From NCBI GenBank assembly GCA_024231695.1, contig JAAEQF010000231.1, positions 1 to 33,002 on the forward strand: a stretch of 33,002 bases of DNA, written 5' to 3'. The notes under the pieces were generated by a model. It did not search any database. It saw only the letters and a list, made by a program, of their open reading frames with translations, and was not told the DNA's origin. The DNA comes from FCB group bacterium. GTDB taxonomy: Bacteria > Zixibacteria > MSB-5A5 > GN15 > JAAZOE01. This document shows positions 23,921-31,764 of the stretch, in pieces (the first letter of the stretch is position 1; every line of letters begins with the position of its first letter). Made by a program: the position numbers and the translations under genes.

Positions 23921-26755
23921 GTGGATCAGCTCACCAAAGGATTAACTGGCGGTTTTGACAAAGTCAATGCCATAATCGCCGGAATAACCACCCTGATCAG
24001 CTTCTTTGTCTATCGCTTAACTGTAGCTCCCACTCTAAGTTACTGGGATTGCGGCGAATTTATTGCCAGCGCACATATTCTCGGAAACCCTCACCCGCCG
24101 GGCACACCACTATTTGTCCTGATCGGAAGATTTTTCGATCTGTTGCCGATCGGCGCCGACGTCGCCTATAGGATCAACATGATGTCGGCCGTCTGTTCCA
24201 CGTTTACGGCCCTGTTTGCCTATCTGATTATCGTCAGAATGGTCTCCAGCTGGTATAAAACGCCCGATAGTTTTAAACTGGGACGCTATATAGCCTATGC
24301 CTCCGGGTTCATCGGCGCCCTGTTCGTTGCCTTTTCCCGCGCCAACTGGACCAACTCGGTCGAAACCGAACCACGCGCTATGGCTATAATGTTGGTGCTG
24401 GCCATTTTCTGGCTGGCCCTGAAATGGTTCGATCACCGCTACGACCCCTCCGGCAGGCGAATTATCCTGCTGGTTGCCTTCCTGGCCATGCTTTCGGTCG
24501 GCGTTCATCTGACTGTTTTCCTGGTTGTGCCGATCGTGACCATCTTTTTCTGTCTCCGGGAAAACGCCACCAAATTTGACTGGGCTATGGTGGCCGGCTT
24601 TTTTGTTGTCGAACTGATCTTAATAGTTATTCTTTCCGGGGCCTATTCCAACTACAAGATTTTCCTGGGACTCAGTGCCCTGCTCTTCGCGGTAATGGCC
24701 TTCGTTCTCCGCGATAAAATATACTGGCCGATTCTGATTTCTTTTGCTTCCATGTCGCTGATCATGGTCGGTTTCAAACCGTTCCTATATGGAACTTTGG
24801 GTTGGCTGACAGTTACTCTGGTGGTCTTTTTCATCAAACGAGATTCACTCTGGCGGTTGGCAGCAACCATGATGGTCATCGGGTTAATCGGGTATTCAGT
24901 GCATACTTATATTCCCGTACGCTCCTCCAACCACCCGATGATCAACGAAAATACTCCGTCCCGCGATTATCGCACTTTTGTCAATTTCCTCGACCGTAAA
25001 CAGTATGGATCAATGTCGATGACCGAACGGATGTTCGTCCGTCGCGGAGACTGGTCCAATCAATTCGGCGATCATGCTCGCATGGGTTTCTGGCGGATAT
25101 TCAAAGATCAGTACTCTCATGAAAAATTCCTGATCGTGTTCTTAATCATCGGTACTTTGGGTCTGGGCACAATGGCTTATAAAAATCCGAGGTGGGGGCC
25201 GATATTCGCAATCTTCCTGCTCCTGGGCTCGGTGGGTCTGGTCTTATATATGAATTTCGCCGACGGCACCAGGTTTAACGCGGCCTCCGGCGATGCCTAT
25301 CAGGAAGTACGCAAAAGATACTACTTCTTTACTCCGGCCTTTGTCATTTTCGGTTTGGCCATCGGCCTCGGCATGGGCGCCATAATGGAATTCATCCGCA
25401 AGGGAACGAAGAAACTGGGCGAAGGAACCAACAAGGCAGCCGTCTTGGCCTCACTTCTTCTGATTTTGACGCCATTGATTCCGCTCAAGGCCAATTTTCA
25501 CTCCTGCGACCGATCCAACAACTATCTGGCCTACGACTACGCTTACAATCTACTCAATTCCTGTGACAAGGACGCCATTCTCTTCACATCCGGCGACAAC
25601 GACACTTTCCCCTTATGGTGCGTACAGGAGATCTATAATCTACGCAAAGATGTCCGCGTGGTCAACTTCTCGTTGCTCAACACTGATTGGTATGTCTGGC
25701 AGTTAAAAAATATTCAAAACGTTCCCATATCGCTCGACAACGATCAGATTCTGTGGGAACCGTTCACCATGCGCGACGGCACGGTCATTTCCAAACCGAT
25801 AAAACCGTTCCGCGACGTGGCCCGCAACCGCCAGGCCTGGTTGATCCCGATGCCCTTGGATGGCAAGCTGGTCAAAGTGGCGGCGATGATGCTCGATGAT
25901 ATTATCCTGACTAACAAATGGAAATATCCGATCTATTTCTCGTCGGCCTCGGGCGAAGTGCGCAATTCACCGTTGCAATTGTTGAATCGGTGTTACCGCG
26001 AAGGTCTGGTCTTACACCTGACTACCGATATGGCTCATCTGGCCTACAACGAACAACGAACCGACAGCCTCTTTTTCGAAATCTACAAATACCGCAATCT
26101 CGACGATACGCTGGTGTCTCAGGATGAAAACTCGTCCGGAATTTCATTGTCCTATCCGGAAAAAATGCTCGATTACCAGAACTATGTCATGGGCACAGGC
26201 GACACGGCCAGGGCCGACTCCCTGCTCGATCTCCTCTGTGAGAAGGTACCGACCTACTGGCGCAGTCGATTGACCCAGCGGGATATGTATCTGCGTCGAG
26301 GCGATTCGATTAGGGTTACGGAAATCGAGGAGGAACTCAAAACCTACCTGCACGGCTATCTGAACATGAACCCGGACAATATTTTCTTCCTTCAGTTCCT
26401 GGGGATGGCCTATTTCGCACTCGGCGACCAAATGAAAGCCGAGGATTATCTCGATTTGGCCTGGAAGATGAATCCCGACAAGGAGACCACTTTCCGATCG
26501 CTTCTGACCCTCTATGCCGATCAACGTCGCCCGGCGGACATGCTTCGCGTGGCCAAGGAATTCAAACGCTATCACAACGACAATGAAATGGCCAACAATG
26601 TTATCCGGTCGGCTCAGGCGCTGATGCAGAGCGGAAGTCAACCGCCCACTATAGCGCCCACTCAACCGATACCCGGGCAACCATCACGGTTACCAATTAG
26701 AGTAATACCCTCCAGCTCAACCTCCACGGGTACAGGAGGCACCGGCGGCAACTGA
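23921..26755 (+). CDS. DUF2723 membrane glycosyltransferase-like protein
   Basis: This 944-aa protein starts with GTG, and AGGAGG lies 5 bases upstream. The N-terminal DUF2723 region has the signature APTLSYWDCGEFIASAHILG followed by NPHPPGTPLFVLIGR (about 37-70), within a bundle of about 11-13 membrane helices up to residue 530. The DCGE acidic residues sit in the first external loop, as in GT-C enzymes. Residues 540-640 form a soluble domain (LFTSGDNDTFPLWCVQEIYN). A TPR-like region follows (about 800-905), then a Pro/Ser/Thr/Gly-rich tail. DUF2723 proteins are linked to O-mannosyltransferase-like GT117 enzymes, so a role in protein O-glycosylation of exported proteins is plausible but inferred. 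The many secreted proteins nearby are possible substrates. Confidence 0.88.
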   Translation: MDQLTKGLTGGFDKVNAIIAGITTLISFFVYRLTVAPTLSYWDCGEFIASAHILGNPHPPGTPLFVLIGRFFDLLPIGADVAYRINMMSAVCSTFTALFAYLIIVRMVSSWYKTPDSFKLGRYIAYASGFIGALFVAFSRANWTNSVETEPRAMAIMLVLAIFWLALKWFDHRYDPSGRRIILLVAFLAMLSVGVHLTVFLVVPIVTIFFCLRENATKFDWAMVAGFFVVELILIVILSGAYSNYKIFLGLSALLFAVMAFVLRDKIYWPILISFASMSLIMVGFKPFLYGTLGWLTVTLVVFFIKRDSLWRLAATMMVIGLIGYSVHTYIPVRSSNHPMINENTPSRDYRTFVNFLDRKQYGSMSMTERMFVRRGDWSNQFGDHARMGFWRIFKDQYSHEKFLIVFLIIGTLGLGTMAYKNPRWGPIFAIFLLLGSVGLVLYMNFADGTRFNAASGDAYQEVRKRYYFFTPAFVIFGLAIGLGMGAIMEFIRKGTKKLGEGTNKAAVLASLLLILTPLIPLKANFHSCDRSNNYLAYDYAYNLLNSCDKDAILFTSGDNDTFPLWCVQEIYNLRKDVRVVNFSLLNTDWYVWQLKNIQNVPISLDNDQILWEPFTMRDGTVISKPIKPFRDVARNRQAWLIPMPLDGKLVKVAAMMLDDIILTNKWKYPIYFSSASGEVRNSPLQLLNRCYREGLVLHLTTDMAHLAYNEQRTDSLFFEIYKYRNLDDTLVSQDENSSGISLSYPEKMLDYQNYVMGTGDTARADSLLDLLCEKVPTYWRSRLTQRDMYLRRGDSIRVTEIEEELKTYLHGYLNMNPDNIFFLQFLGMAYFALGDQMKAEDYLDLAWKMNPDKETTFRSLLTLYADQRRPADMLRVAKEFKRYHNDNEMANNVIRSAQALMQSGSQPPTIAPTQPIPGQPSRLPIRVIPSSSTSTGTGGTGGN

Positions 26756-26789
26756 CAAATTGGTTAGTGGCTTTAATGCTTTCAAGAGA

Positions 26790-26826
26790 ATCCCCGCGTT
26801 CGCATCAAGGACGCGGGGATTTTTTT
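26790..26826 (+). terminator. Strong intrinsic terminator after DUF2723
   Basis: Perfect 10-bp stem ATCCCCGCGT (26790-26799) / ACGCGGGGAT (26811-26820), 11-nt loop, then TTTTTT. It lies 35 bp after the stop codon. Confidence 0.93.
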
Positions 26827-26860
26827 GTCTGCTCTATGGACGTGATTGTATCGTCTTATC

Positions 26861-26906
26861 CCCGCAGGTCACACCTCGCCTTCGGCGAGCCAAGACCTGC
26901 GGGAAC
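26861..26906 (-). repeat. RAYT2 repeat A
   Basis: Outer 10-bp stem CCCGCAGGTC / GACCTGCGGG, internal loop ACAC opposite CCAA, apical stem CTCGCC / GGCGAG with TTC loop. Read on the minus strand it opens GTTCCC, then AGGTCTTG...TGTGACCT, the frame common to all five elements. Confidence 0.85.
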
Positions 26907-26961
26907 GGTTAGATTGTGTAACTAAATGATGGTAGACGCTTCACCATCAGGCAATCTGAAA
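26907..26961. other. Spacer between repeats A and B, no gene
   Basis: The whole stretch from 26827 to 27134 holds repeats A, B and C plus short AT-rich spacers. Open frames across it are formed by the repeats and have no ribosome binding site. Confidence 0.5.
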
Positions 26962-27024
26962 GTTGCGTCGGGTCTTGATCCGTTGAAAGGGCGAATGCCC
27001 TGGAGTAGGATTGTGACCTGACGC
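26962..27024 (+). repeat. RAYT2 repeat B
   Basis: Foot GTTGC, outer arms GCGTCGGGTC / GACCTGACGC (one mismatch), internal TTG opposite TGT. The apex differs: ATCC / GGAT enclosing a GGGC-GAAT-GCCC hairpin. Confidence 0.8.
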
Positions 27025-27075
27025 TTTTCTGAAAAATACTGCCTTTACAACGATGCAATTTGGCCAGTGTCACAA

Positions 27076-27122
27076 GTTGCGGCAGGTCTTGCTTTTGGCT
27101 TGCCAAAAGTGTGACCTGACGC
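27076..27122 (+). repeat. RAYT2 repeat C, 12 bp before the start codon
   Basis: Foot GTTGC, outer arms GCGGCAGGTC / GACCTGACGC (one mismatch), TTG opposite TGT, apical stem CTTTTGGC-TT-GCCAAAAG. It ends 12 bp before the RAYT2 ATG, so it would form a hairpin in the leader if transcribed. Confidence 0.85.
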
Positions 27123-27134
27123 TTAGTTTAAAGT

Positions 27135-27617
27135 ATGGGACTCCGATTCCTACAACAACAACATGGCGATTTCTTCTTCGTGACAACAACATTCAAAGAC
27201 TGGACCGAATTGGGTAACATCAAAGGATTTTATCAGGCATTAGCCGATTCACTAAATTTCTGTACACAAAAATACAAGGCCGCGATTATTGGATATGTCT
27301 TCATGCCGAGTCATATCCATTTATTATTGGCCATTAACGGAAAATATCTTTCTGGGTTCATGCGAGATTTCAAGAAATATGTTGCCCAAAAGATAGCCAA
27401 GGATTTAAAGATTCAGAATAAGCAAATTTGGAATCCCAGATTTGACAGAGTTGTCATATATTCCGAAAACATTCTACGCACCAAACTCGAATATATCCAT
27501 AACAATCCGGTTAAGGGAAAGCTGGTTGCAAATCCTGAGGATTGGAAATGGTCAAGTGCGGTAGATTATTTCACCGATAGAAAAGGAGTGATAAATATCC
27601 GGAAGGATTCGATTTAA
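27135..27617 (+). CDS. REP-associated tyrosine transposase (RAYT2)
   Basis: This 160-aa Y1-type HUH transposase has the HUH pair in MPSHIHLLLAI (about residues 55-65). RDFKKYVAQKIAK is in the central helix and the C-terminal block is LEYIHNNPVKGKLV (about 125-138), including the likely nucleophilic tyrosine. EDWKWSSAVDY is a typical closing motif. It is only distantly similar to RAYT1 (HIHLLL rather than HFHVII, and different flanks), so it is a separate lineage rather than a recent copy. Five structured repeats of one family surround it, none with the GTAG foot of RAYT1. No Shine-Dalgarno is seen, and repeat C sits where a binding site would be. It appears intact. Confidence 0.92.
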   Translation: MGLRFLQQQHGDFFFVTTTFKDWTELGNIKGFYQALADSLNFCTQKYKAAIIGYVFMPSHIHLLLAINGKYLSGFMRDFKKYVAQKIAKDLKIQNKQIWNPRFDRVVIYSENILRTKLEYIHNNPVKGKLVANPEDWKWSSAVDYFTDRKGVINIRKDSI

Positions 27618-27637
27618 AAAGATATTAGTTGACAAAC

Positions 27638-27683
27638 CCCGCAGGTCACACCTCGCCTGCGGCGAGCCAAGACCTGCAGGAAC
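27638..27683 (-). repeat. RAYT2 repeat D
   Basis: Near copy of repeat A, in the same orientation, 21 bp after the RAYT2 stop. The outer stem is CCCGCAGGTC / GACCTGCAGG and the apical stem CTCGCC / GGCGAG with loop TGC. Differences from A are confined to the loop and the base of the stem. Confidence 0.85.
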
Positions 27684-27690
27684 GACCCAA

Positions 27691-27734
27691 GTTGCGTCGG
27701 GTCTTGCCCGCCAAAGGCGGGTGTGACCTGACGC
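27691..27734 (+). repeat. RAYT2 repeat E
   Basis: Foot GTTGC, outer arms GCGTCGGGTC / GACCTGACGC, TTG opposite TGT, apical stem CCCGCC-AAA-GGCGGG. It is in inverted orientation to D and separated from it by 7 bp, a paired unit like a BIME. Confidence 0.85.
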
Positions 27735-27769
27735 CCCTCAAACGTCCAAGACCTGACAGAACTTATTCC

Positions 27770-27997
27770 TCATACAGACAATTGGGGTATCCAAAAAATT
27801 AGTTCTAATGGTAATATATTCAAACCGAGAATTCCCAACTTCCATATAAACCTTCGCTTTTTGTCGAACCAGTATCCCACAATCCAATAATCAATCCCCG
27901 TTTTATCAGGATTGAGTAGGTAAATGATAAACCGGTATATGAAAATCGTTATATATATTGCAATCGGAATTAATAGGCGTGTAAATACATCATTCAA
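27770..27997 (-). CDS. Possible small membrane protein
   Basis: A 75-aa open frame with two hydrophobic segments (about 8-28 and 53-71) separated by a polar, aromatic stretch (DKTGIDYWIVGYWFDKKRR). The composition is sensible for a membrane protein. GGGAG lies about 14 bases before the ATG, which is far for a ribosome binding site. No family is recognised, and it could be a remnant. It lies between the RAYT2 repeat cluster and the yhaM stop. Confidence 0.4.
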   Translation of the reverse strand: MNDVFTRLLIPIAIYITIFIYRFIIYLLNPDKTGIDYWIVGYWFDKKRRFIWKLGILGLNILPLELIFWIPQLSV

Positions 27998-28036
27998 TTA
28001 TACTACTCCCAATATAGGGTGTGTCAGGGCTTGACC

Positions 28037-29062
28037 CTACAACAACTTCTTTTGGCCGCTGGCGTCATCAGGGATATCGTCATCAGGCGAAGACTCAGAC
28101 GGCTTTTCCTCGGGCGGTTCATCTTTGTAACCGAAGAAAAAGAATCGTTCCTTTATCCGGCTGTATTCCGACCAGCCTGAATTGCCAGTACGATCGCGAA
28201 TTTTCTCTACCGCGCCCATATTTGCGTCCATTTCATCGACAGCGTGCAAAAAAACCGCCTCCGGCGTCTGCGGTACCACCGGCGAACCTTTGGCCTTCTC
28301 CCCCTGATGCGAGACGATCAAATGCCGAAGATGAGTCAACAGCTCATCAGGAAAGAATTCGATCTCATCGGCCAGGCCGGTGATATATTCGTCGCCCTGA
28401 TTGATATGCCCGACCAACCGTCCGGCATCGGTGAAATCAATCGAAGCTGCGACTTCATATTCCCAGATTTTACCGATATCATGAAACAGCGCCCCGCAAA
28501 TCAGCAGGTCGCGGTCAAGCTTGGGATAATGATCGGCCAGCCGGACGACCACCTCGCACATTGAAAGCGAATGCTCGGCCAGTCCCCCGATTGTATCATG
28601 GTGCAATAGCTTGGCCGCGGGCGACTTGAGATACTTGTCGCGCATAGCCTCGTCGCCGAAAACCGATGCCAGCAATTTTTTCAAATAGCTGTTTTCGACT
28701 TTCTCAATCATGGTATCAAGCGAAGCCGACAACTCATCGGGGCTCTTTGAAGCTTTTCGGAAATAGTCGCCCAGATCGTATTCATCCTCTTTGGCTGTCC
28801 GGATGCGGTCAATCCGAATCTGCAGACTGTCCCGATAGGTGCTGATAAAACCACGAACGCGAACGATTTTACCGGGAGTCATGAGTGGCGCCGTCTCTTT
28901 GGCCTCGTCCCAGAGCACTCCCCCTATCCGCCCGGTGGAATCACCCAATTCGATAGACAGCCGGTAGCGGCCGTCCTTCTCCATAAGAGTCGCTTTGCGC
29001 AGGGCAAAATATTCGGTGACTTTTTCGCCCGGCCGAAGATCTTTTACAAATAGTTCTTTCAT
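28037..29062 (-). CDS. yhaM: YhaM-type 3'-5' exoribonuclease (OB-fold plus HD)
   Basis: This 341-aa cytoplasmic protein has an N-terminal OB-fold (about 1-90: VTEYFALRKATLMEKDGRYRL, GRIGGVLWD, VRVRGFISTYRDSLQIRID), then an HD-type metal-dependent phosphohydrolase domain (about 145-290). The latter shows HHDTIGGLAEHSL (His154, His155, His164), the HD pair in ALFHDIGK (His194-Asp195), and later HLIVSHQG. This order matches YhaM/CBF1 nucleases, which degrade RNA and sometimes single-stranded DNA from the 3' end. The last 30 residues are an acidic, low-complexity tail. A consensus-like promoter sits so close that the mRNA would be nearly leaderless, and there is no Shine-Dalgarno sequence. Confidence 0.9.
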   Translation of the reverse strand: MKELFVKDLRPGEKVTEYFALRKATLMEKDGRYRLSIELGDSTGRIGGVLWDEAKETAPLMTPGKIVRVRGFISTYRDSLQIRIDRIRTAKEDEYDLGDYFRKASKSPDELSASLDTMIEKVENSYLKKLLASVFGDEAMRDKYLKSPAAKLLHHDTIGGLAEHSLSMCEVVVRLADHYPKLDRDLLICGALFHDIGKIWEYEVAASIDFTDAGRLVGHINQGDEYITGLADEIEFFPDELLTHLRHLIVSHQGEKAKGSPVVPQTPEAVFLHAVDEMDANMGAVEKIRDRTGNSGWSEYSRIKERFFFFGYKDEPPEEKPSESSPDDDIPDDASGQKKLL

Positions 29063-29074
29063 AATTATGACTCT

Positions 29075-29102
29075 ATATTAATAAATATCGGCTTACTGTC
29101 AA
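29075..29102 (-). promoter_or_regulatory. Promoter of yhaM
   Basis: On the minus strand, -35 TTGACA (29102-29097), 16 bp, -10 TAATAT (29080-29075). The transcription start would be near 29068, about 6 nt before the ATG at 29062. Confidence 0.6.
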
Positions 29103-29244
29103 GCCCGTTTGGCCTGTTTCTTATTCAGGACAAATGTAGCCTGTTCTATTATCTCCCCCACCCGATGAAAGCCACTCAACTCGATTCCACGCCAAACTTA
29201 ATTTGCTTTACTCTGATAGTTGGGGGGTATATATTCACAGGACA

Positions 29245-30663
29245 ATGGAAACGGCAAAAACAGAAAAATCGGGCGGCTTGGGTCTGACGATAATCAGTTT
29301 TCTGAAGATTTTCGACCTCAGAAACATCCTCTCCCGATATGTTCTACGAGAACATATCGGGCCGTTTGTGTTTTCATTCATCATCATCACCTTTATTCTG
29401 ATTATCGACTTTATTCCCCATCTGGTCGATATGGTGGTCGGCAAGGAATTGCCGACGCTGGTGATCCTGAAAGTTTTTCTATACCAAATCGGCTGGATGA
29501 TCGCGCTGTCGGTACCGATGGCTGTTCTGGTGGCGACACTTATGGCCTTCGGGCGGTTGACCTCCGATTTCGAGGTCACGGCCGTCAAAGCTTCCGGTAT
29601 CCCCATCCTGCGACTCATCTTCCCGGTCATCATTGCTTCCGGTTTTATTGCCTATGGCCTTTTGTATTTCAACAACGAGGTTTTACCTGATCTCAATCAT
29701 CGCGCCCGCGTTTTGATGCAGGATATCCGTCGCATGCGCCCGACTCTGCAAATACGCGGCGGCGCTTTCGTTACCGACATCAGCGGCTACATCATCCTCA
29801 TCGACAAAGTCGATCATCTGACATCCGATTTGACCGGAGTTAAAATTCTCGAACTGGGCCAAAAGCGCGAATCACCCCGGACGATTGTCGCCCAAGATGG
29901 TAAACTGACCTTTTCCAATGACGGCCGCGACCTGATTTTCGACCTGCGTAACGGCGAGATTCACGAATACGACAAAGACGATCCAACCAAATACAGAAGG
30001 CTGGCTTTCAAAACTCAGCGGATTATAGTCAGCGAGGTTTCCAAAGATTTTCGAGAGTCTTCCGATGGTTTTCGTACCGACCGTGAGAAATCCTCGGCTC
30101 AGATGATGACCGATGTTACCCAATGGGAAACCGGTATCGTCCCCTATACGGAAAAAATAATAGACCTGGCCGACCGGCGGCTAACCCGGATATTTTCAGA
30201 TACCCTGCCACTCTCATCGGACAGTCTGGCCCCCGATAATATCGCTCTGGATCATCTGGCCAAAGATGTCGAAGCCAATTCGCGCATACTGGCCCGTGAG
30301 GTTTCCGGTATCGCTACCCAGGAGAAACTGGTAAATTCCTATAACGTGGAAATTTACAAAAAATACTCGCTCCCGGCAGCCTGTATCGTCTTTGTGCTGA
30401 TTGGCGCACCCCTGGGCATTCTCGCCCGCAAAGGCGGAATGGGAATAAGTATCGGCGTATCTCTGGGACTTTTCATCATTTATTGGGCCTTTCTTATCGG
30501 AGGTGAGGATCTGGCCGACCGCGGCTTGGTGACCCCGTTCTGGGCCATGTGGGCAGCCAATGTTCTCATTGGTGTTGTCGGTTTATACCTGATCTATATC
30601 GTCTCCACCGAAAAATCGATCTGGACGGCGGTCAAGTTCACCAAACATCGAGGCCCGGCGTGA
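29245..30663 (+). CDS. lptF: LPS export permease LptF (YjgP/YjgQ family)
   Basis: This 472-aa inner-membrane protein of the LptB2FG transporter moves lipopolysaccharide out of the inner membrane toward the Lpt bridge. It has N-terminal membrane spans (about 36-60, 75-100, 120-145), a large periplasmic beta-jellyroll region (about 160-375) and C-terminal spans (about 385-460). The family stretch SYNVEIYKKYSLPAACIVFVLIGAPLGILARKGG is clear. The ATG at 29245 with AGGA upstream is chosen; a TTG at 29203 would add 14 residues with no better signal. Its stop overlaps the lptG start. Together they imply a diderm envelope with LPS. LptF versus LptG is assigned by gene order only. Confidence 0.9.
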   Translation: METAKTEKSGGLGLTIISFLKIFDLRNILSRYVLREHIGPFVFSFIIITFILIIDFIPHLVDMVVGKELPTLVILKVFLYQIGWMIALSVPMAVLVATLMAFGRLTSDFEVTAVKASGIPILRLIFPVIIASGFIAYGLLYFNNEVLPDLNHRARVLMQDIRRMRPTLQIRGGAFVTDISGYIILIDKVDHLTSDLTGVKILELGQKRESPRTIVAQDGKLTFSNDGRDLIFDLRNGEIHEYDKDDPTKYRRLAFKTQRIIVSEVSKDFRESSDGFRTDREKSSAQMMTDVTQWETGIVPYTEKIIDLADRRLTRIFSDTLPLSSDSLAPDNIALDHLAKDVEANSRILAREVSGIATQEKLVNSYNVEIYKKYSLPAACIVFVLIGAPLGILARKGGMGISIGVSLGLFIIYWAFLIGGEDLADRGLVTPFWAMWAANVLIGVVGLYLIYIVSTEKSIWTAVKFTKHRGPA

Positions 30664-31739
30664 TCAAAACTATCGACCGATATCTGTTAACTCGTTTCAT
30701 TCTGTCTTTGTTTCTGGCCGTGGGTGCGATTATGCTCGTGGCCCTGGTCGTCGATCTGGTGGAAAACCTTGAAGAGATAGTGGACAATGCCGCCTCGACC
30801 AAAGAGGTCATCAAATACTATATCTATTTCCTGCCTTGGATTTATAAAATAACCATTCCGGCAGCGGTGCTTCTAGCCGGACTTTTTTCCATCGGACTAC
30901 TGGCGCGAAACAACGAAATCATGGCCATGAAATCGGCCGGCGTCTCGCTTTACCGCATCGCCTGGCCATTATTGGTCTTCACCTTTTTCCTTTCTCTGGG
31001 CAATATTTACTTCAACGAAGAAATCCTGCCGCTGGCCACCAAAGAACGAAACCGTATTAAACACGGTACGGTTGATCCTAAACGGGACCGCCGTAGTTCG
31101 GTGCTCTATAACTTATCCAAGCAGGGCGAGGGCGGGTATATTTATCATTTTGAAATCTTCCGCCCCAAACGAGGCGAAGCCAAGAATTGTCTCGTTCAAC
31201 GTTTCGAGAACGATTCCCTGCGTGAATCGTATCGAGGTGAAAGAATGCGTTATGACCAGGGATTCTGGATTATTTATGATGGCGCAAAACGCGACTTCAC
31301 CAATTCCGCCGAAACTTTCATCCAATTCGATTCCCTGATCCTGAAAAACTGCCGAGAGAAACCGGAAGAGTTTGAAAAGTACCGAGGTAAACCGGAAGAT
31401 ATGGGGTATCGGGAACTGGCCGGTTATATTCAGGTGCTCAAGAAAACCGGAGCCACCTACACCCGCGAAACGGTTGACCTGAAAATAAAACTGTCTTTCC
31501 CCTTCACCAGCTTTATCGTCATGTTCATCTGTATTCCCCTGGCTTCAAATCCGAAACGCAGCGGCGTAGCCATGTCCTTTGCCATAGCTTCGGGTGTGTC
31601 CCTGCTATATTTTGTGGTTTTTAAAGTCACTCAATCGCTGGGATATAGCGGCAAACTTCCACCCGATCTGGCCGCCTGGTCAATCAATATCGTCTTTTTC
31701 ATAATCGGACTTTTTGTTATTCTAAGATCACACAAGTAA
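30660..31739 (+). CDS. lptG: LPS export permease LptG (YjgP/YjgQ family)
   Basis: This 359-aa protein is the second permease subunit, with the same layout: spans at about 12-35, 55-75 and 98-118, a periplasmic domain, then spans from about 275 to 355 (KIKLSFPFTSFIVMFICIPLA, GVAMSFAIASGVSLLYFVVFKV). It starts at GTG 30660, overlapping the lptF stop in a GTGA junction, with GAGG upstream. This indicates translational coupling and equal stoichiometry. An upstream in-frame ATG (30549) would add 37 residues read out of frame from lptF and is rejected. The ATPase LptB is not in the window. Confidence 0.92.
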   Translation: MIKTIDRYLLTRFILSLFLAVGAIMLVALVVDLVENLEEIVDNAASTKEVIKYYIYFLPWIYKITIPAAVLLAGLFSIGLLARNNEIMAMKSAGVSLYRIAWPLLVFTFFLSLGNIYFNEEILPLATKERNRIKHGTVDPKRDRRSSVLYNLSKQGEGGYIYHFEIFRPKRGEAKNCLVQRFENDSLRESYRGERMRYDQGFWIIYDGAKRDFTNSAETFIQFDSLILKNCREKPEEFEKYRGKPEDMGYRELAGYIQVLKKTGATYTRETVDLKIKLSFPFTSFIVMFICIPLASNPKRSGVAMSFAIASGVSLLYFVVFKVTQSLGYSGKLPPDLAAWSINIVFFIIGLFVILRSHK

Positions 31740-31764
31740 CCACCTAATTCAGCGGAGACCGACC

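Noticed and set aside
26909..27106. Minus-strand open frame of 65 codons within the RAYT2 repeat cluster
   Set aside because: Its sequence is made of repeats B and C; no start signal.
30549..30659. Upstream ATG at 30549 for lptG
   Set aside because: It would read 37 codons out of frame inside lptF; the GTGA overlap at 30660 fits the family N-terminus.
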